Assembly (NCBI RefSeq): GCF_005239095.1
Contig: NZ_SZUA01000003.1
Location: 496,001 to 560,000 of the forward strand
DNA length: 64,000 bases
Origin: Luteimonas gilva
GTDB lineage: Bacteria; Pseudomonadota; Gammaproteobacteria; Xanthomonadales; Xanthomonadaceae
Direction of reading: 5' to 3'
The stretch's first letter is position 1. Each line of letters opens with the position of its first letter. Below, one piece after another: positions 50,571-60,044 of this stretch. Position numbers and translations under genes: made by a program. Below the pieces are notes generated by a model that searched no databases, had not been told where the DNA came from, and saw nothing but the letters and a program-made list of their open reading frames with translations.

Positions 50571-50651
50571 GTCATCCCGGCAAAAGCCGGGATCCAGGCC
50601 CGTGAACGCTCAGCCGCTTTGTGCCTGGGTCCCGGCTTTCGCCGGGATGAC
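50571..50651. repeat. GTCATCCCGGC repeat, paired form
   Basis: GTCATCCCGGCAAAAGCCGG (50571-50590) and the inverted GGTCCCGGCTTTCGCCGGGATGAC ending at 50651, with about 40 bases between. It fills the gap before korA; the korA ribosome site GGAGG (50657-50661) is right after it. Confidence 0.8.
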
Positions 50652-50669
50652 GGTTTGGAGGATTCAGGC

Positions 50670-52508
50670 ATGACTTCGGCCCTCGTCCCGCTCCAATCCA
50701 TCAACGACTTCGTCGTCAAATTCGCCAACGTCAACGGCTCCGGTTCCGCTTCCGCCAACGAACTGTTCGCCAAGGCCATCCTGCGCATGGGCGTGCCGGT
50801 CAGCCCGCGCAACATCTTCCCGTCCAACATCCAAGGCTTGCCGACCTGGTACGAAGTGCGGGTCAGCGAGCGCGGCTGGCTGGGCCGGCGCGGCGGCGTC
50901 GACCTGATGGTGGCGATGAATCCGCAGACCTGGGACGCCGACATCGCCGAGATCGAAGCCGGCGGCTATCTGTTCTACGACAACAGCAAGCCGCTGCCGA
51001 AATCCAAGTTCCGCGACGACGTCACCATCATCGGCGTGCCGTTGACCGAAATCTGCAACGCGACCTACAGCGATCCGCGCCAGCGCCAGCTGTTCAAGAA
51101 CATCATGTACGTCGGCGCGCTCAGCGCCTTGCTGGACATGGACGTGCCGACGATCGAAACCCTGATCGGCGAGCAGTACAAGGGGAAGGAAAAGCTGCTC
51201 AAACCCAATATCGAGGCCCTGCACCTGGGCCGGGATTGGGTCAAAACGCATCTGCAGCACCCGATCAGTTTGCAAGTGCGCAAGGCCGACGCCGTCGGCG
51301 ACCGCATCTTCGCCGAAGGCAACGCCGCCGCCGCGCTCGGCTGCGTCTACGGCGGCGCCACGGTTTGCGCCTGGTATCCGATCACGCCTTCGTCGTCGCT
51401 GGCCGAGGCGTTCCAGAAGTATTGCCAGAAATACCGCGTCGATAGCGAAGGCAGGGCGCGTTACGCGGTGATCCAAGCCGAGGACGAGATCGCCTCGATC
51501 GGCATGGTGGTCGGCGCCGGCTGGAACGGCGCGCGCGCGTTCACCACCACCGCCGGCCCCGGCATTTCGCTGATGAACGAATTCATCGGCCTGGCCTATT
51601 TCGCCGAAATTCCGGTCACCATCATCGACGTGCAGCGCGGCGGGCCGTCGACCGGCATGCCGACCCGCACACAGCAATCGGACGTGCTCGCTTGCGCCTA
51701 CGCTTCGCACGGCGACACCAAGCACGTGCTGCTGTTCCCGGAAGATCCGCACGAATGCTTCGAATTCGCCGCGGCCGCGCTGGACCTGGCCGACCGGCTG
51801 CAAACGCCGATCTTCGTGCTGACCGACCTGGACATCGGCATGAACCAGCGCCTATGCGCGCCGTTCGCCTGGGACGACGCGCGCGCCTACGACCGCGGCA
51901 AGGTGATGACCGCCGAAGACTTGGAATCGGGCCGCGAATTCGCCCGCTATAAGGACGTGGACGGCGACGGCATTCCCTACCGCACCTATCCGGGCACGCA
52001 CTCGGACAAGGGCGCGTACTTCACCCGCGGCACCTCGCGCAATCCGCAAGCGCAGTATTCCGAGCGCGGCCCGGACTACGTCTACAACATGCAGCGCCTG
52101 CTGCAGAAATTCGATACGGCCAAATCGCTGGTGCCGCAGCCGATCGCGGCGCAAGCCGATCTGCCGGCGCGGCATGGGGCGATCTACTTCGGTTCGACCA
52201 GCCCGGCGATGCAGGAGGCCATCGAAAGGTTGCGCGCCGAAGGCATCGCCCTGGATACGCTGCGCGTCCGCGCGTTCCCGTTCCCGGATTCGGTGAAGGA
52301 CTTCATCGACGCGCACGAATCGGTGTTCGTGGTCGAGCAGAACCGCGATGGCCAACTGCGGTCGCTGCTGGTCAACGAATTCGGCATCGATCCGGCCCGT
52401 TTGATCGCGGTGTTGCACTACGACGGCACGCCTATCACCGCACGCTTCATCGGCGACGCGATCTGCGCACGGTTGCGGCCGGCGGAGCATCGGGAAAAGG
52501 TAGCCTGA
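50670..52508 (+). CDS. korA: 2-oxoacid:ferredoxin oxidoreductase alpha subunit (with fused gamma domain)
   Basis: A 612-aa subunit of a thiamine-diphosphate oxidoreductase, probably acting on 2-oxoglutarate and making or using succinyl-CoA. Residues 1-190 (FANVNGSGSASANELFAKAI to ISLQVRKADAVGD) are the gamma domain; the alpha domain has CAWYPITPSSSLAE, TTTAGPGISLMNEFIGLAYF and RGGPSTGMPTRTQQSDVLAC. The ATG at 50670 follows GGAGG by 8 bases. It is transcribed with the FAD/FeS subunit upstream and KorB downstream. These enzymes are usually oxygen-sensitive, so its presence in an aerobic-looking genome is notable. Confidence 0.93.
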   Translation: MTSALVPLQSINDFVVKFANVNGSGSASANELFAKAILRMGVPVSPRNIFPSNIQGLPTWYEVRVSERGWLGRRGGVDLMVAMNPQTWDADIAEIEAGGYLFYDNSKPLPKSKFRDDVTIIGVPLTEICNATYSDPRQRQLFKNIMYVGALSALLDMDVPTIETLIGEQYKGKEKLLKPNIEALHLGRDWVKTHLQHPISLQVRKADAVGDRIFAEGNAAAALGCVYGGATVCAWYPITPSSSLAEAFQKYCQKYRVDSEGRARYAVIQAEDEIASIGMVVGAGWNGARAFTTTAGPGISLMNEFIGLAYFAEIPVTIIDVQRGGPSTGMPTRTQQSDVLACAYASHGDTKHVLLFPEDPHECFEFAAAALDLADRLQTPIFVLTDLDIGMNQRLCAPFAWDDARAYDRGKVMTAEDLESGREFARYKDVDGDGIPYRTYPGTHSDKGAYFTRGTSRNPQAQYSERGPDYVYNMQRLLQKFDTAKSLVPQPIAAQADLPARHGAIYFGSTSPAMQEAIERLRAEGIALDTLRVRAFPFPDSVKDFIDAHESVFVVEQNRDGQLRSLLVNEFGIDPARLIAVLHYDGTPITARFIGDAICARLRPAEHREKVA

Positions 52509-52510
52509 CG

Positions 52511-52924
52511 GTGCGCGGCATGCTGTTCCTGCTGCTGGGTTTCACCGCCGTACTCCTGCTCGGCTTTTGGCTGGCGGGGAGTTTCGTGCCGACGCCGCAG
52601 GAAGCGGTCGTGGTGAGCGGAACGCCGCCGCCGGATCGCGAGGGTGCCGACTGGACCTTAATCTGGACGCTGATCGTGGCGTCTTGGGCCACCGCCTTCC
52701 TGCAGCGGCCGTTCTGGCTGAGTTTGCTGCTGTCGGTCGCGATCGCCGGCTTCGGAGCCTTGCTGGTCGTGGGGGGAGCCGTCGCCGGTTATGCGGACAG
52801 CTATCTGCGTCCGGGAGACGACAGCAACTGGGCTTTGTTCTGGTGCGGCGTCGCGATGGTGGCCTCGCGCCTGGTTACGCTGTATCTGTGGTTGCGGAAG
52901 CATCCGGAGGAGCTCGTGCCATGA
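52511..52924 (+). CDS. Small membrane protein between korA and korB
   Basis: A 137-aa protein with four likely membrane helices (LFLLLGFTAVLLLGFWLAGS, LIWTLIVASWATAFL, FWLSLLLSVAIAGFGALLVV and WALFWCGVAMVASRLVTLYL). GTG start at 52511, 2 bases after the korA stop; it overlaps the korB start by 4 bases. I know no such subunit in the 2-oxoacid:ferredoxin oxidoreductase family. It may anchor or connect the complex to the membrane, but it could also be an unrelated inserted gene. Confidence 0.7.
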   Translation: MRGMLFLLLGFTAVLLLGFWLAGSFVPTPQEAVVVSGTPPPDREGADWTLIWTLIVASWATAFLQRPFWLSLLLSVAIAGFGALLVVGGAVAGYADSYLRPGDDSNWALFWCGVAMVASRLVTLYLWLRKHPEELVP

Positions 52925-53976
52925 CCTATCTCGCCAAGCCCAAACTCCACCATCCGACCCTGGCCTGCAACGCGATCGGCTTCACCCGGCGCGACTACGA
53001 AGGCAAGATCAGCACGCTGTGCGCCGGCTGCGGCCACGATTCGATCTCGGCGGCGATCATCCAGGCCTGTTGGGAACTGGACATCGAACCGCATCGCGTC
53101 GCCAAACTGTCGGGCATCGGCTGCAGCAGCAAGACGCCGGACTATTTCCTCGGCCAATCGCACGGCTTCAACACGGTGCACGGGCGCATGCCTTCGGTGC
53201 TGACCGGCGCCAATCTGGCCAACCGCGATTTGATCTACCTGGGCGTGTCGGGCGACGGCGATTCGGCCTCGATCGGCATCGGCCAGTTCGTGCACGCGAT
53301 CCGGCGCGGCGTGAACATGGTCTACATCGTCGAGAACAACGGCGTGTACGGGCTCACGAAAGGACAATTCTCCGCGACCGCGGACCAGGGTTCGGTGTCG
53401 AAGAAGGGCGTCGCCAACACCGACAGCCCCTTGGACATGGTCAGCATGGCGCTGCAGCTCGGCGCGAGCTACGTCGCACGCAGTTTTTCCGGCGACAAGC
53501 AGCAACTGGTGCCGCTGATCAAGGGCGCCTTGACCCACCGCGGCGCGGCGTTCCTGGACGTGATCAGCCCCTGCGTGGCCTTCAACAACCATCCGGGCAG
53601 CACCAAGAGCTACGACTACGTGCGCGAGCACAACGATGCCGTCAATCAACTGGACGTGATGCTGCCGCGGGCCGAAATCGCGGTCGACTACGCCGCCGGC
53701 GACAGCATCGAGGTCGAGCAGCACGACGGCACCGTGCTGCGTCTGCGCAAACTAGACGAAACCTACGACCCGCGCGACAAACTGGCGGCGATGAATTTGA
53801 TCCAGCAGCGCCAGGCGCAAGGCGAAGTCGTGACGGGTTTGCTATTCGTCGACCGCGAAGCGCGGGATCTGCATGGGCATCTGGGCACGGTGCCTGTGCC
53901 GTTGAACACCTTGAATGCGGCCGAACTCAACCCCGGAGCCGCAGCGTTGGCGAAGATCAACGCGGCTCTGCGCTAG
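52921..53976 (+). CDS. korB: 2-oxoacid:ferredoxin oxidoreductase beta subunit
   Basis: A 351-aa thiamine-diphosphate-binding subunit. Cluster/cofactor motifs: STLCAGCGHDSISAAI, LSGIGCSSKTPDYFL, and the ThDP fold GVSGDGDSASIGIGQF with NMVYIVENNGVYGLTKGQ. The Cys residues ligate the [4Fe-4S] near the ThDP. The ATG overlaps the small membrane gene. It completes the catalytic pair with korA. Likely role: reversible oxidative decarboxylation of 2-oxoglutarate, linked to ferredoxin or to the flavoprotein upstream. Confidence 0.95.
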   Translation: MTYLAKPKLHHPTLACNAIGFTRRDYEGKISTLCAGCGHDSISAAIIQACWELDIEPHRVAKLSGIGCSSKTPDYFLGQSHGFNTVHGRMPSVLTGANLANRDLIYLGVSGDGDSASIGIGQFVHAIRRGVNMVYIVENNGVYGLTKGQFSATADQGSVSKKGVANTDSPLDMVSMALQLGASYVARSFSGDKQQLVPLIKGALTHRGAAFLDVISPCVAFNNHPGSTKSYDYVREHNDAVNQLDVMLPRAEIAVDYAAGDSIEVEQHDGTVLRLRKLDETYDPRDKLAAMNLIQQRQAQGEVVTGLLFVDREARDLHGHLGTVPVPLNTLNAAELNPGAAALAKINAALR

Positions 53977-53986
53977 CCTGATTTTC

Positions 53987-54075
53987 GTAGGAGCGGCCAG
54001 CCGCGAGCTCTTTCCTTCAAATCGCGGCATCGCGGCGATTTCGGAGAAAAAGCTCGCGGCTGAAGCCGCTCCTAC
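53987..54075. repeat. GTAGGAGCGGC repeat (copy 3)
   Basis: Inverted arms GTAGGAGCGGCCAGCCGCGAG and CTCGCGGCTGAAGCCGCTCCTAC around about 40 bases including CGGCATCGCGGCGATTTCG. It sits 10 bases after the korB stop. Confidence 0.85.
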
Positions 54076-54116
54076 GAAGAGCGGTTCCTCGGTGCGGGAT
54101 AGATTCTCGCCCGGCG

Positions 54117-55202
54117 TCAATCGCGCAGCTCGGCCACGTGGCAATCCGCGCCGATCCGCTCGATCACTTCGGCGGCGAACCGCACCGTGCCCACGCCGCG
54201 CTCCGGCGCCAGGTCGCGGGTCAAGATGCCGTCTTCCAACGCCGCCGACACTGCGCGCTCCACGCAGCCGGCTTCCAGCTCCAGTCCCAACGAATGGCGC
54301 AACAGCATCGCCGCGCTCAGGATCGCGCCGCAGGGATTGGCGATGCCGCGGCCGGCGATGTCCGGCGCGGAGCCGTGGATCGGTTCGTACAGGCCGACCC
54401 GGCCGTCGCCGAGCGAGGCCGAGGGCAGCAGGCCCATCGAACCGGCCAGCATCGAAGCTTCGTCGGTGAGGATGTCGCCGAACATGTTCTCGGTCACGAC
54501 GACGTCGAAGGCACGCGGCTTCGACAGCAAATGCATGGCCATCGAGTCGACCAGCTGGTGTTCGATCGTCACATCCGAGAATTCGTCGCGGGCGACGCGC
54601 GTGGCGACTTCTCGCCACAGCCGCGAAGTTTCCAGCACATTGGCCTTGTCGACGGAAGTCACATGCCCGCGGCGCTGGCGCGCGAGCACGCAGGCGCGCC
54701 TTACGACGCGTTCGACCTCGGCGACGCTGTAGCGGCAAACGTCGCTGGCCCCATCGGCGTCGCGGGTCTTGTCGCCGAAATAGATGCCGCCGGTCAGTTC
54801 GCGCACCACCAGCAGATCCACGCCCGCCAGCAGATGAGGCTTGATCGGCGCCGCGCCGAGCGTGGCCGGATGCGGCCGCACCGGGCGCAGGTTGGCGTAC
54901 AGACCCAACGCCTTGCGCAAGGCCAGCAAGCCTTGTTCGGGGCGTACTTTCGCCTGCGGATCCGACCATTGCGGGCCGCCGACCGCGCCCAGCAGCACCG
55001 CATCGGCGTTGCGGCAGGCGGCGAGCGTCTTCTCCGGCAGCGGATCGCCATGGGCGTCGATCGCCGCGCCGCCGATCGCGTGCTCGTGCAGGTCGAAACG
55101 ATGACGATAGCGCTGGCCGACGGTGCGCAACACCGCCGCCGCGGCGGCGGTGACCTCCGGGCCGATGCCGTCGCCGGGCAGGACTACGATTTCAGCGTGC
55201 AT
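54117..55202 (-). CDS. leuB: 3-isopropylmalate dehydrogenase
   Basis: A 361-aa NAD-dependent dehydrogenase of leucine synthesis. Motifs: [91 protein letters not shown] and [20 protein letters not shown]. Last gene of the leu block; its start overlaps leuD's stop by 11 bases. The C-terminal stretch includes the repeat-free [14 protein letters not shown]. Length and residues are normal. Confidence 0.97.
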   Translation of the reverse strand: MHAEIVVLPGDGIGPEVTAAAAAVLRTVGQRYRHRFDLHEHAIGGAAIDAHGDPLPEKTLAACRNADAVLLGAVGGPQWSDPQAKVRPEQGLLALRKALGLYANLRPVRPHPATLGAAPIKPHLLAGVDLLVVRELTGGIYFGDKTRDADGASDVCRYSVAEVERVVRRACVLARQRRGHVTSVDKANVLETSRLWREVATRVARDEFSDVTIEHQLVDSMAMHLLSKPRAFDVVVTENMFGDILTDEASMLAGSMGLLPSASLGDGRVGLYEPIHGSAPDIAGRGIANPCGAILSAAMLLRHSLGLELEAGCVERAVSAALEDGILTRDLAPERGVGTVRFAAEVIERIGADCHVAELRD

Positions 55203-55803
55203 GTTGGAACTCCTGTCGCGGATGCGCCGTCAGGCGGCTGTTTTCGAAACGGGTGATCACGTATTGCTGATTGAGCAGATAGCCGAGCTGGTCCACGCCC
55301 TGCAGCAGGCAGGTTTGCGCGAAAGCGTCGAGCGGGAATTCGAAGCAGCGCCCGTCCGGCAAGGCGACACTGCGCGCGGCCACGTCGACGCTCAGCTCGA
55401 TGCCGGGTCGGTCCAGCAATTCGTCCACCACCGCCTGGTCCAGCACGATCGGCAGCAAGCCGTTCTTCAGTGCGTTGCTGCGGAAGATGTCGGCGATCTC
55501 GCTGCTGATCACCGCGCGCAGGCCCAGGTCGGTCAAGGCCCAAGGCGCGTGCTCGCGCGAAGAGCCGCAGCCGAAGTTGCGGCCGGCGACCAGGATCGCG
55601 GCGCCGGCGTTTTCGGGCCGGTTGAAGGCGAACTCGGGATTCGGCGATCCGTCCGCCAGAGTGCGCCAATCGTTGAATGCGAAGCGTCCGAGGCCTTTGC
55701 GCTCGGTCGTAGTCAGGAAACGAGCCGGGATGATCTGGTCGGTATCGATGTTGCGTTCGCGCAGCACCACGGTGCGCGATACCAATCCGGCGAGGGCGGA
55801 CAT
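55192..55803 (-). CDS. leuD: 3-isopropylmalate dehydratase small subunit
   Basis: A 203-aa subunit that with LeuC isomerises 2- to 3-isopropylmalate. Segments: [60 protein letters not shown] and [17 protein letters not shown]. The ATG at 55803 overlaps the leuC stop by one base; a longer frame upstream crosses leuC. The C-terminal tail ([17 protein letters not shown]) overlaps the leuB start. Confidence 0.96.
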   Translation of the reverse strand: MSALAGLVSRTVVLRERNIDTDQIIPARFLTTTERKGLGRFAFNDWRTLADGSPNPEFAFNRPENAGAAILVAGRNFGCGSSREHAPWALTDLGLRAVISSEIADIFRSNALKNGLLPIVLDQAVVDELLDRPGIELSVDVAARSVALPDGRCFEFPLDAFAQTCLLQGVDQLGYLLNQQYVITRFENSRLTAHPRQEFQHAR

Positions 55804-57242
55804 CAGGCCACCTCCGCGAAGGTGGCGCTGCGCACGGGCGGCGTCGGCAAGAGATCGCGAGGATCGGTCACCACGCCCATCACCGCGCACGCGGCGGCGG
55901 TGAGCGGCGACGCCAGCAGCGTGCGCGCGCCCTTGCCCTGGCGGCCTTCGAAATTGCGGTTGCTGGTCGACACCGCGAGCTGGCCGGGGCCGACCAGATC
56001 GCCGTTCATCGCGATGCACATCGAACACCCCGGCTCGCGCCATTCGGCGCCGGCGTCCTTGACGATACGGTCGATGCCCTCGGCCTCGGCCGCGCGCTTC
56101 ACTTGTTCCGAACCCGGCACGACCAGCATCCGCACCCGCGGATGCACCTTGCGTTCGCGCAGCACTTCGGCGACTTGGCGCAAATCGGACAAGCGCGAAT
56201 TGGTGCAGCTGCCGACGAACACCACGTCGATCGGCTTGCCGGCCAGCGCCGAGCCGCCTTCGAAACCCATGTAAGCCAGCGCTTTGCTCTCGTCGGCGTC
56301 GCGCGCCGCCGGCAGGCGCGCGTCCACCGGCGCCACTTGGCCCGGATGCGTGCCCCAGGTCAGGGTCGGCCGGATCCGGCTCGCATCGATCCGCACTTCG
56401 CGGTCGAAGCGCGCGCCTTCGTCGCTATGCAGTTCTTTCCAGCGCGCGACGGCCTTGGCGAAATCGGCGCCTTGCGGCGCGCGCGGCGTCGTCGCCAGGT
56501 AATCGAACGTGGTCTGGTCCGGCGCGATCAGTCCGGCGCGCGCGCCGGCCTCGATCGACATGTTGCAGACCGTCATGCGCTCGTCCATCGACAAGGCGCG
56601 GATCGCCGGGCCGCGGTATTCGATCACGTGGCCCGTGCCGCCGTTGACGCCGATCGCGCCGATCACGTGCAGGATCAGATCTTTGGCGCCGACGCCCGGT
56701 CCGAATTCGCCTTCGACGGTGATCGCCAGCGTCTTCGGCTTGCGCTGCAGCAGGCATTGCGTGGCCAGCACGTGGCCCACTTCGCTGGTGCCGATGCCGA
56801 ACGCCAGCGCGCCGAACGCGCCGTGGGTGGCGGTGTGGCTGTCGCCGCAGACGATGGTCATGCCGGGCTGGGTCAGCCCGAGTTCCGGGCCGATCACGTG
56901 GACGATGCCGCGTTGGGCGCTGCCGAAGTCGAACAATTCGACTTCGTGCTTCGCGCAATTGCGCCGCAAGGTTTCCACCTGCGTTTCCGCTTCGGCGCTG
57001 GCGTAGGGCAGGCGGCCTGCGGCATCGGCGGGCAGGGTGGGCGTCGAATGGTCCAGCGTCGCTTTGGTCAGGTCCGGCCTGCGCAGGCGCAGGCCGCGCG
57101 CGTCGAGTTCGGCGAAGGCCTGGGGCGAGGTGACTTCGTGGATCAGGTGCAAGTCGATATACAGAATCGCGGGCGTGACTTCGCTTTCCGGCGACACCAG
57201 ATGCGCGTCCCACAATTTGTCGAAGAGGGTCTTGGGTGTCAT
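55803..57242 (-). CDS. leuC: 3-isopropylmalate dehydratase large subunit
   Basis: A 479-aa aconitase-family [4Fe-4S] enzyme. Landmarks: [60 protein letters not shown], and the cluster Cys in [20 protein letters not shown] and [16 protein letters not shown]. It follows leuA with a 13-base gap. Normal in length. Confidence 0.97.
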   Translation of the reverse strand: MTPKTLFDKLWDAHLVSPESEVTPAILYIDLHLIHEVTSPQAFAELDARGLRLRRPDLTKATLDHSTPTLPADAAGRLPYASAEAETQVETLRRNCAKHEVELFDFGSAQRGIVHVIGPELGLTQPGMTIVCGDSHTATHGAFGALAFGIGTSEVGHVLATQCLLQRKPKTLAITVEGEFGPGVGAKDLILHVIGAIGVNGGTGHVIEYRGPAIRALSMDERMTVCNMSIEAGARAGLIAPDQTTFDYLATTPRAPQGADFAKAVARWKELHSDEGARFDREVRIDASRIRPTLTWGTHPGQVAPVDARLPAARDADESKALAYMGFEGGSALAGKPIDVVFVGSCTNSRLSDLRQVAEVLRERKVHPRVRMLVVPGSEQVKRAAEAEGIDRIVKDAGAEWREPGCSMCIAMNGDLVGPGQLAVSTSNRNFEGRQGKGARTLLASPLTAAACAVMGVVTDPRDLLPTPPVRSATFAEVA

Positions 57243-57255
57243 GAGGGTCTCGGCG

Positions 57256-58791
57256 TCAGGCGAAGGCGGAAAGGCGTTGCGGGCGGCGCGTGCGCAATAC
57301 GCGGTTGGCGATGTCCAGCCAGGCCAATGCGCTGGCCTCGATGATGTCTTTGCTGGTTCCCGTGCCTTGGTATTCGGCGCCCTCGCAGCGCACGCTCAGG
57401 TTCGCTTCGCCGCGCGCGTCGTTGCCGATGCCGACGCTGTGCACGTGGTAGCTCTCCAGCTTCAGATCGACGCCGGTGGCGGCGGCCAAGGCGGCGAACA
57501 AGGCGTCGACGGGACCGTCGCCCAAGGCGCTTTCGGCGACGTGCGCGCCGTCCGGGCCGGAAAGCTCGATCAGCGCGCTCGCGCGGCGGCCGCGGTCGCT
57601 GACGGTCATCGCGGCCAGGCGGTATCCGTCGTCGTCGTCGTTGCCGCGCACCAGGCGGTGCAGATCGTCGTCGCCGACGACGCGCTGCGTCTCGCACAGC
57701 GCCTTGAAATCGGCGAAGACGCGGTCCAGAGCCTCGTCTTGCAGCGCATGGCCCAGGCTTTCCAGGCGATGCGCCACAGCGGCGCGGCCGCTGTGGCGGC
57801 CCAGCACCATTTGCGAGGCGGGCCAGCCGACGTCTTCCGGATGCATGATTTCGTAAGTGCCGCGGTGGCGCAGCATGCCGTGCTGGTGGATGCCTGATTC
57901 GTGGGCGAAGGCGTTGGCGCCGACGATGGCCTTGTTGCGCTGCACCGGCATGCCGACCAGGCGCGACAGCAGTTGCGAGGTCGGCACCAGGCGGCGCGTA
58001 TCGATGCGGGTGTCGGCGTCGAAGTACGCGCCGCGCACCTTCATCGCCATCGCCAGCTCCTCCATGGCGCAGTTGCCTGCGCGTTCGCCGATGCCGTTGA
58101 TCGTGCATTCGACCTGGCGCGCGCCGCCTTCGATCGCGGCCAGCGAGTTCGCGACGGCCATGCCCAGATCGTTATGGCAATGGGCGCTGAACACGACGTT
58201 CCTGGCGCCGGGAACGGTCGCGATCAAGCGCTGGAACAAGGCACGTATTTCAGCCGGCGTCGTGTAACCCAGCGTGTCCGGCACGTTGATCGTGCTCGCG
58301 CCCGCGGCGATGGCGACGCCGATGACTTCGGCCAGGAAGTCCTCTTCGGTGCGGGTACCGTCCTCGGTCGAGAATTCGACGTCGTCGACCAGCCGGCGGG
58401 CATGGGTAACGTGGCGGGCGGTCGCTTCGAGTACTTCCTCCTTGCTCATCCGCAGCTTGTGTTCGCGGTGCAGCGGGCTGGTGGAGATGAACACGTGCAG
58501 ACGCGGCTTAGCGGCCGCTTCCAGCGCTTTGGCAGAGGCTTCGATGTCGCCGGCGAGGCAGCGCGACAGCACGCACAGCGTGGTTTCGCGCAGGTCGCGC
58601 GCGATCAGCGCGGCGGCTTCGCGATCGGATTGCGAACTGGCCGGGAAGCCGGTTTCGATGATGTCGACGCCGAGTTCGGCGAGCGCGCGCGCCATCACCG
58701 CTTTCTGTTGCGGCGACATGCTGCAGCCGGGCGATTGCTCGCCGTCGCGCAGGGTGGTGTCGAAAATGCGTACGTGCGCTGGGGTGGTCAC
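57256..58791 (-). CDS. leuA: 2-isopropylmalate synthase
   Basis: A 511-aa enzyme joining acetyl-CoA and 2-ketoisovalerate, the first leucine step. N-terminus [20 protein letters not shown] (metal/catalytic Asp-Gly-Glu), then [20 protein letters not shown] (HxNDxG-like) and [20 protein letters not shown]. The C-terminal ~120 residues are the LeuA allosteric domain ([20 protein letters not shown]). Its ATG overlaps the ilvA stop by 4 bases, a coupling that passes through repeat-derived codons. The N-terminal motif differs from the long LeuA form and fits the bacterial class. Confidence 0.96.
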   Translation of the reverse strand: MTTPAHVRIFDTTLRDGEQSPGCSMSPQQKAVMARALAELGVDIIETGFPASSQSDREAAALIARDLRETTLCVLSRCLAGDIEASAKALEAAAKPRLHVFISTSPLHREHKLRMSKEEVLEATARHVTHARRLVDDVEFSTEDGTRTEEDFLAEVIGVAIAAGASTINVPDTLGYTTPAEIRALFQRLIATVPGARNVVFSAHCHNDLGMAVANSLAAIEGGARQVECTINGIGERAGNCAMEELAMAMKVRGAYFDADTRIDTRRLVPTSQLLSRLVGMPVQRNKAIVGANAFAHESGIHQHGMLRHRGTYEIMHPEDVGWPASQMVLGRHSGRAAVAHRLESLGHALQDEALDRVFADFKALCETQRVVGDDDLHRLVRGNDDDDGYRLAAMTVSDRGRRASALIELSGPDGAHVAESALGDGPVDALFAALAAATGVDLKLESYHVHSVGIGNDARGEANLSVRCEGAEYQGTGTSKDIIEASALAWLDIANRVLRTRRPQRLSAFA

Positions 58792-60041
58792 GCGCAGATC
58801 TCCTCGAGTAGATTGGTTTTGCTTTGGACGTCATTCCCGCGAAAGCGGGACTGCGAAGGCATGGATGCCGGAGCGGACATCGCGCAGCGATGGCCCGAAG
58901 GGCACGCCGCAGGATGCGTCGTGCAATCCAGCGACTTTGCTTTTTCTCCAGGCGGCGGCGCGGCGACCTCGGTACTCCGCGCGCCCTCACCCAACCCTCT
59001 CCCGTGAACGGGAGAGGGCTTAGGCGCGTCGCGTTCTTGAACCCGACGCCGCGGTTTTCGCGGAGCGCGCGGCCGTACTTCGGAGAGTAATCTCGCGAGC
59101 ACACCGGCATCGACATTCCCGCCCGAAACTACGGCGCACTTGCGCTTGCCTGCGACTCGTCGTCCCGCGGCCAAAGCCAACGCGCCGGCGCCTTCGGCGA
59201 TCACGTGTTCTTCAAGCGCCAGCCGCACCAGCGTCTCGCGCAATTCGGCTTCGCGGACGATGACGATGTCGTCCAGCAGCGAAGACAGCAGTTGTTGGGT
59301 CAGATAACCGGGTTCCTTGACGCGCACGCCGTCGGCGAGCGTGACGGCGGGTTCGCGTTCGGAGCGATCGCCGCGCAATGCGCGCGCCATCGCGTCGACG
59401 CCTTCGATCTGTGCGCCGACGATGCGCACGTCTTGCCGACGCGACGCTCGCGTCGCGGATACGCACATTTTGAGGGCCAACGCTATGCCGGCGGCCAATC
59501 CGCCGCCGCCGATCGGCACCAGCACCACGTCCGGCGCCAGCGCCGCCAGTTCTAATCCGACGGTGCCTTGGCCGGCGATCACGTCGCGGTCGTCGAAGGC
59601 GGACAGCAAGCGATAATCGTGCTGTTCGGCGAGGTCGCGGGCGAAAGCCTTGGCTTCGTCGTAGCTATCGCCGTGCAAGCGTACGGTGGCGCCCCAGTGG
59701 GCGACGCCGGCGATTTTGGTTTCCGGCGCGCAGCGCGGCATCACTGTGATCGCCTGCACGCCGAGCCGGTACGCGGCCCAGGCCAGGCCTTGCGCGTGGT
59801 TGCCCGCGGACGCGGCGATCACGGCGCGCTCGTCGCCGCGTTCGCGCGCCGCCAGCAGCGCGTTCAAGGCGCCGCGCACTTTGTACGAGCCGGTGCGCTG
59901 CAGGTTTTCCAGTTTCAGCCAGCAGCCGAAACGCTCCGCGTAATGCACGGGCGTCGCATCCAAGTAGCGGCGCAAACGCGCCTGCGCCGCCAGCACGTCG
60001 GCGGCGGTGACGGACACGTCGCTGGCTACGGCGGGATCCAC
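58788..60041 (-). CDS. ilvA: Threonine dehydratase (catalytic domain) with repeat-encoded C-terminal tail
   Basis: A 417-aa PLP enzyme making 2-oxobutyrate for isoleucine. The catalytic core is residues 1-320: [20 protein letters not shown] (PLP Lys54), [24 protein letters not shown] and [19 protein letters not shown]. There is no ACT regulatory domain. Residues from about 341 onward ([17 protein letters not shown], then [13 protein letters not shown]) are encoded by two dispersed repeats (58976-59020 and 58829-58943), and the frame runs on to overlap the leuA start by 4 bases. So the gene has taken a repeat-derived tail while keeping its operon coupling. Confidence 0.92.
   Translation of the reverse strand: MDPAVASDVSVTAADVLAAQARLRRYLDATPVHYAERFGCWLKLENLQRTGSYKVRGALNALLAARERGDERAVIAASAGNHAQGLAWAAYRLGVQAITVMPRCAPETKIAGVAHWGATVRLHGDSYDEAKAFARDLAEQHDYRLLSAFDDRDVIAGQGTVGLELAALAPDVVLVPIGGGGLAAGIALALKMCVSATRASRRQDVRIVGAQIEGVDAMARALRGDRSEREPAVTLADGVRVKEPGYLTQQLLSSLLDDIVIVREAELRETLVRLALEEHVIAEGAGALALAAGRRVAGKRKCAVVSGGNVDAGVLARLLSEVRPRAPRKPRRRVQERDAPKPSPVHGRGLGEGARSTEVAAPPPGEKAKSLDCTTHPAACPSGHRCAMSAPASMPSQSRFRGNDVQSKTNLLEEICA
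58829..58943. repeat. Long (about 115 bp) dispersed repeat, copy 2 (inside ilvA)
   Basis: TCATTCCCGCGAAAGCGGG, then GGATGCCGGAGCGGACATCG, ATGGCCCGAAGGGC and GCAATCCAGCGACTTTGCT, in the same order as the copy at 40249-40363. It lies within the 3' part of the ilvA coding frame. Confidence 0.8.
58976..59020 (-). repeat. CTCTCCC/GGGAGAGG repeat inside ilvA
   Basis: CGCGCGCCCTCACCCAACCC and CTCTCCCGTGAACGGGAGAGG at 58999-59019. It encodes ilvA residues around 341-356. Same family as 11874 and 45100. Confidence 0.82.
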
Positions 60042-60044
60042 GGC

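Noticed and set aside
45026-50944. A 1972-codon open frame on the minus strand
   Set aside because: It runs opposite the RND permease and the flavoprotein genes, is rich in Arg/Ala/Gln/His with no domain pattern, and crosses several genes. It is a codon-bias shadow of high-GC coding on the plus strand.
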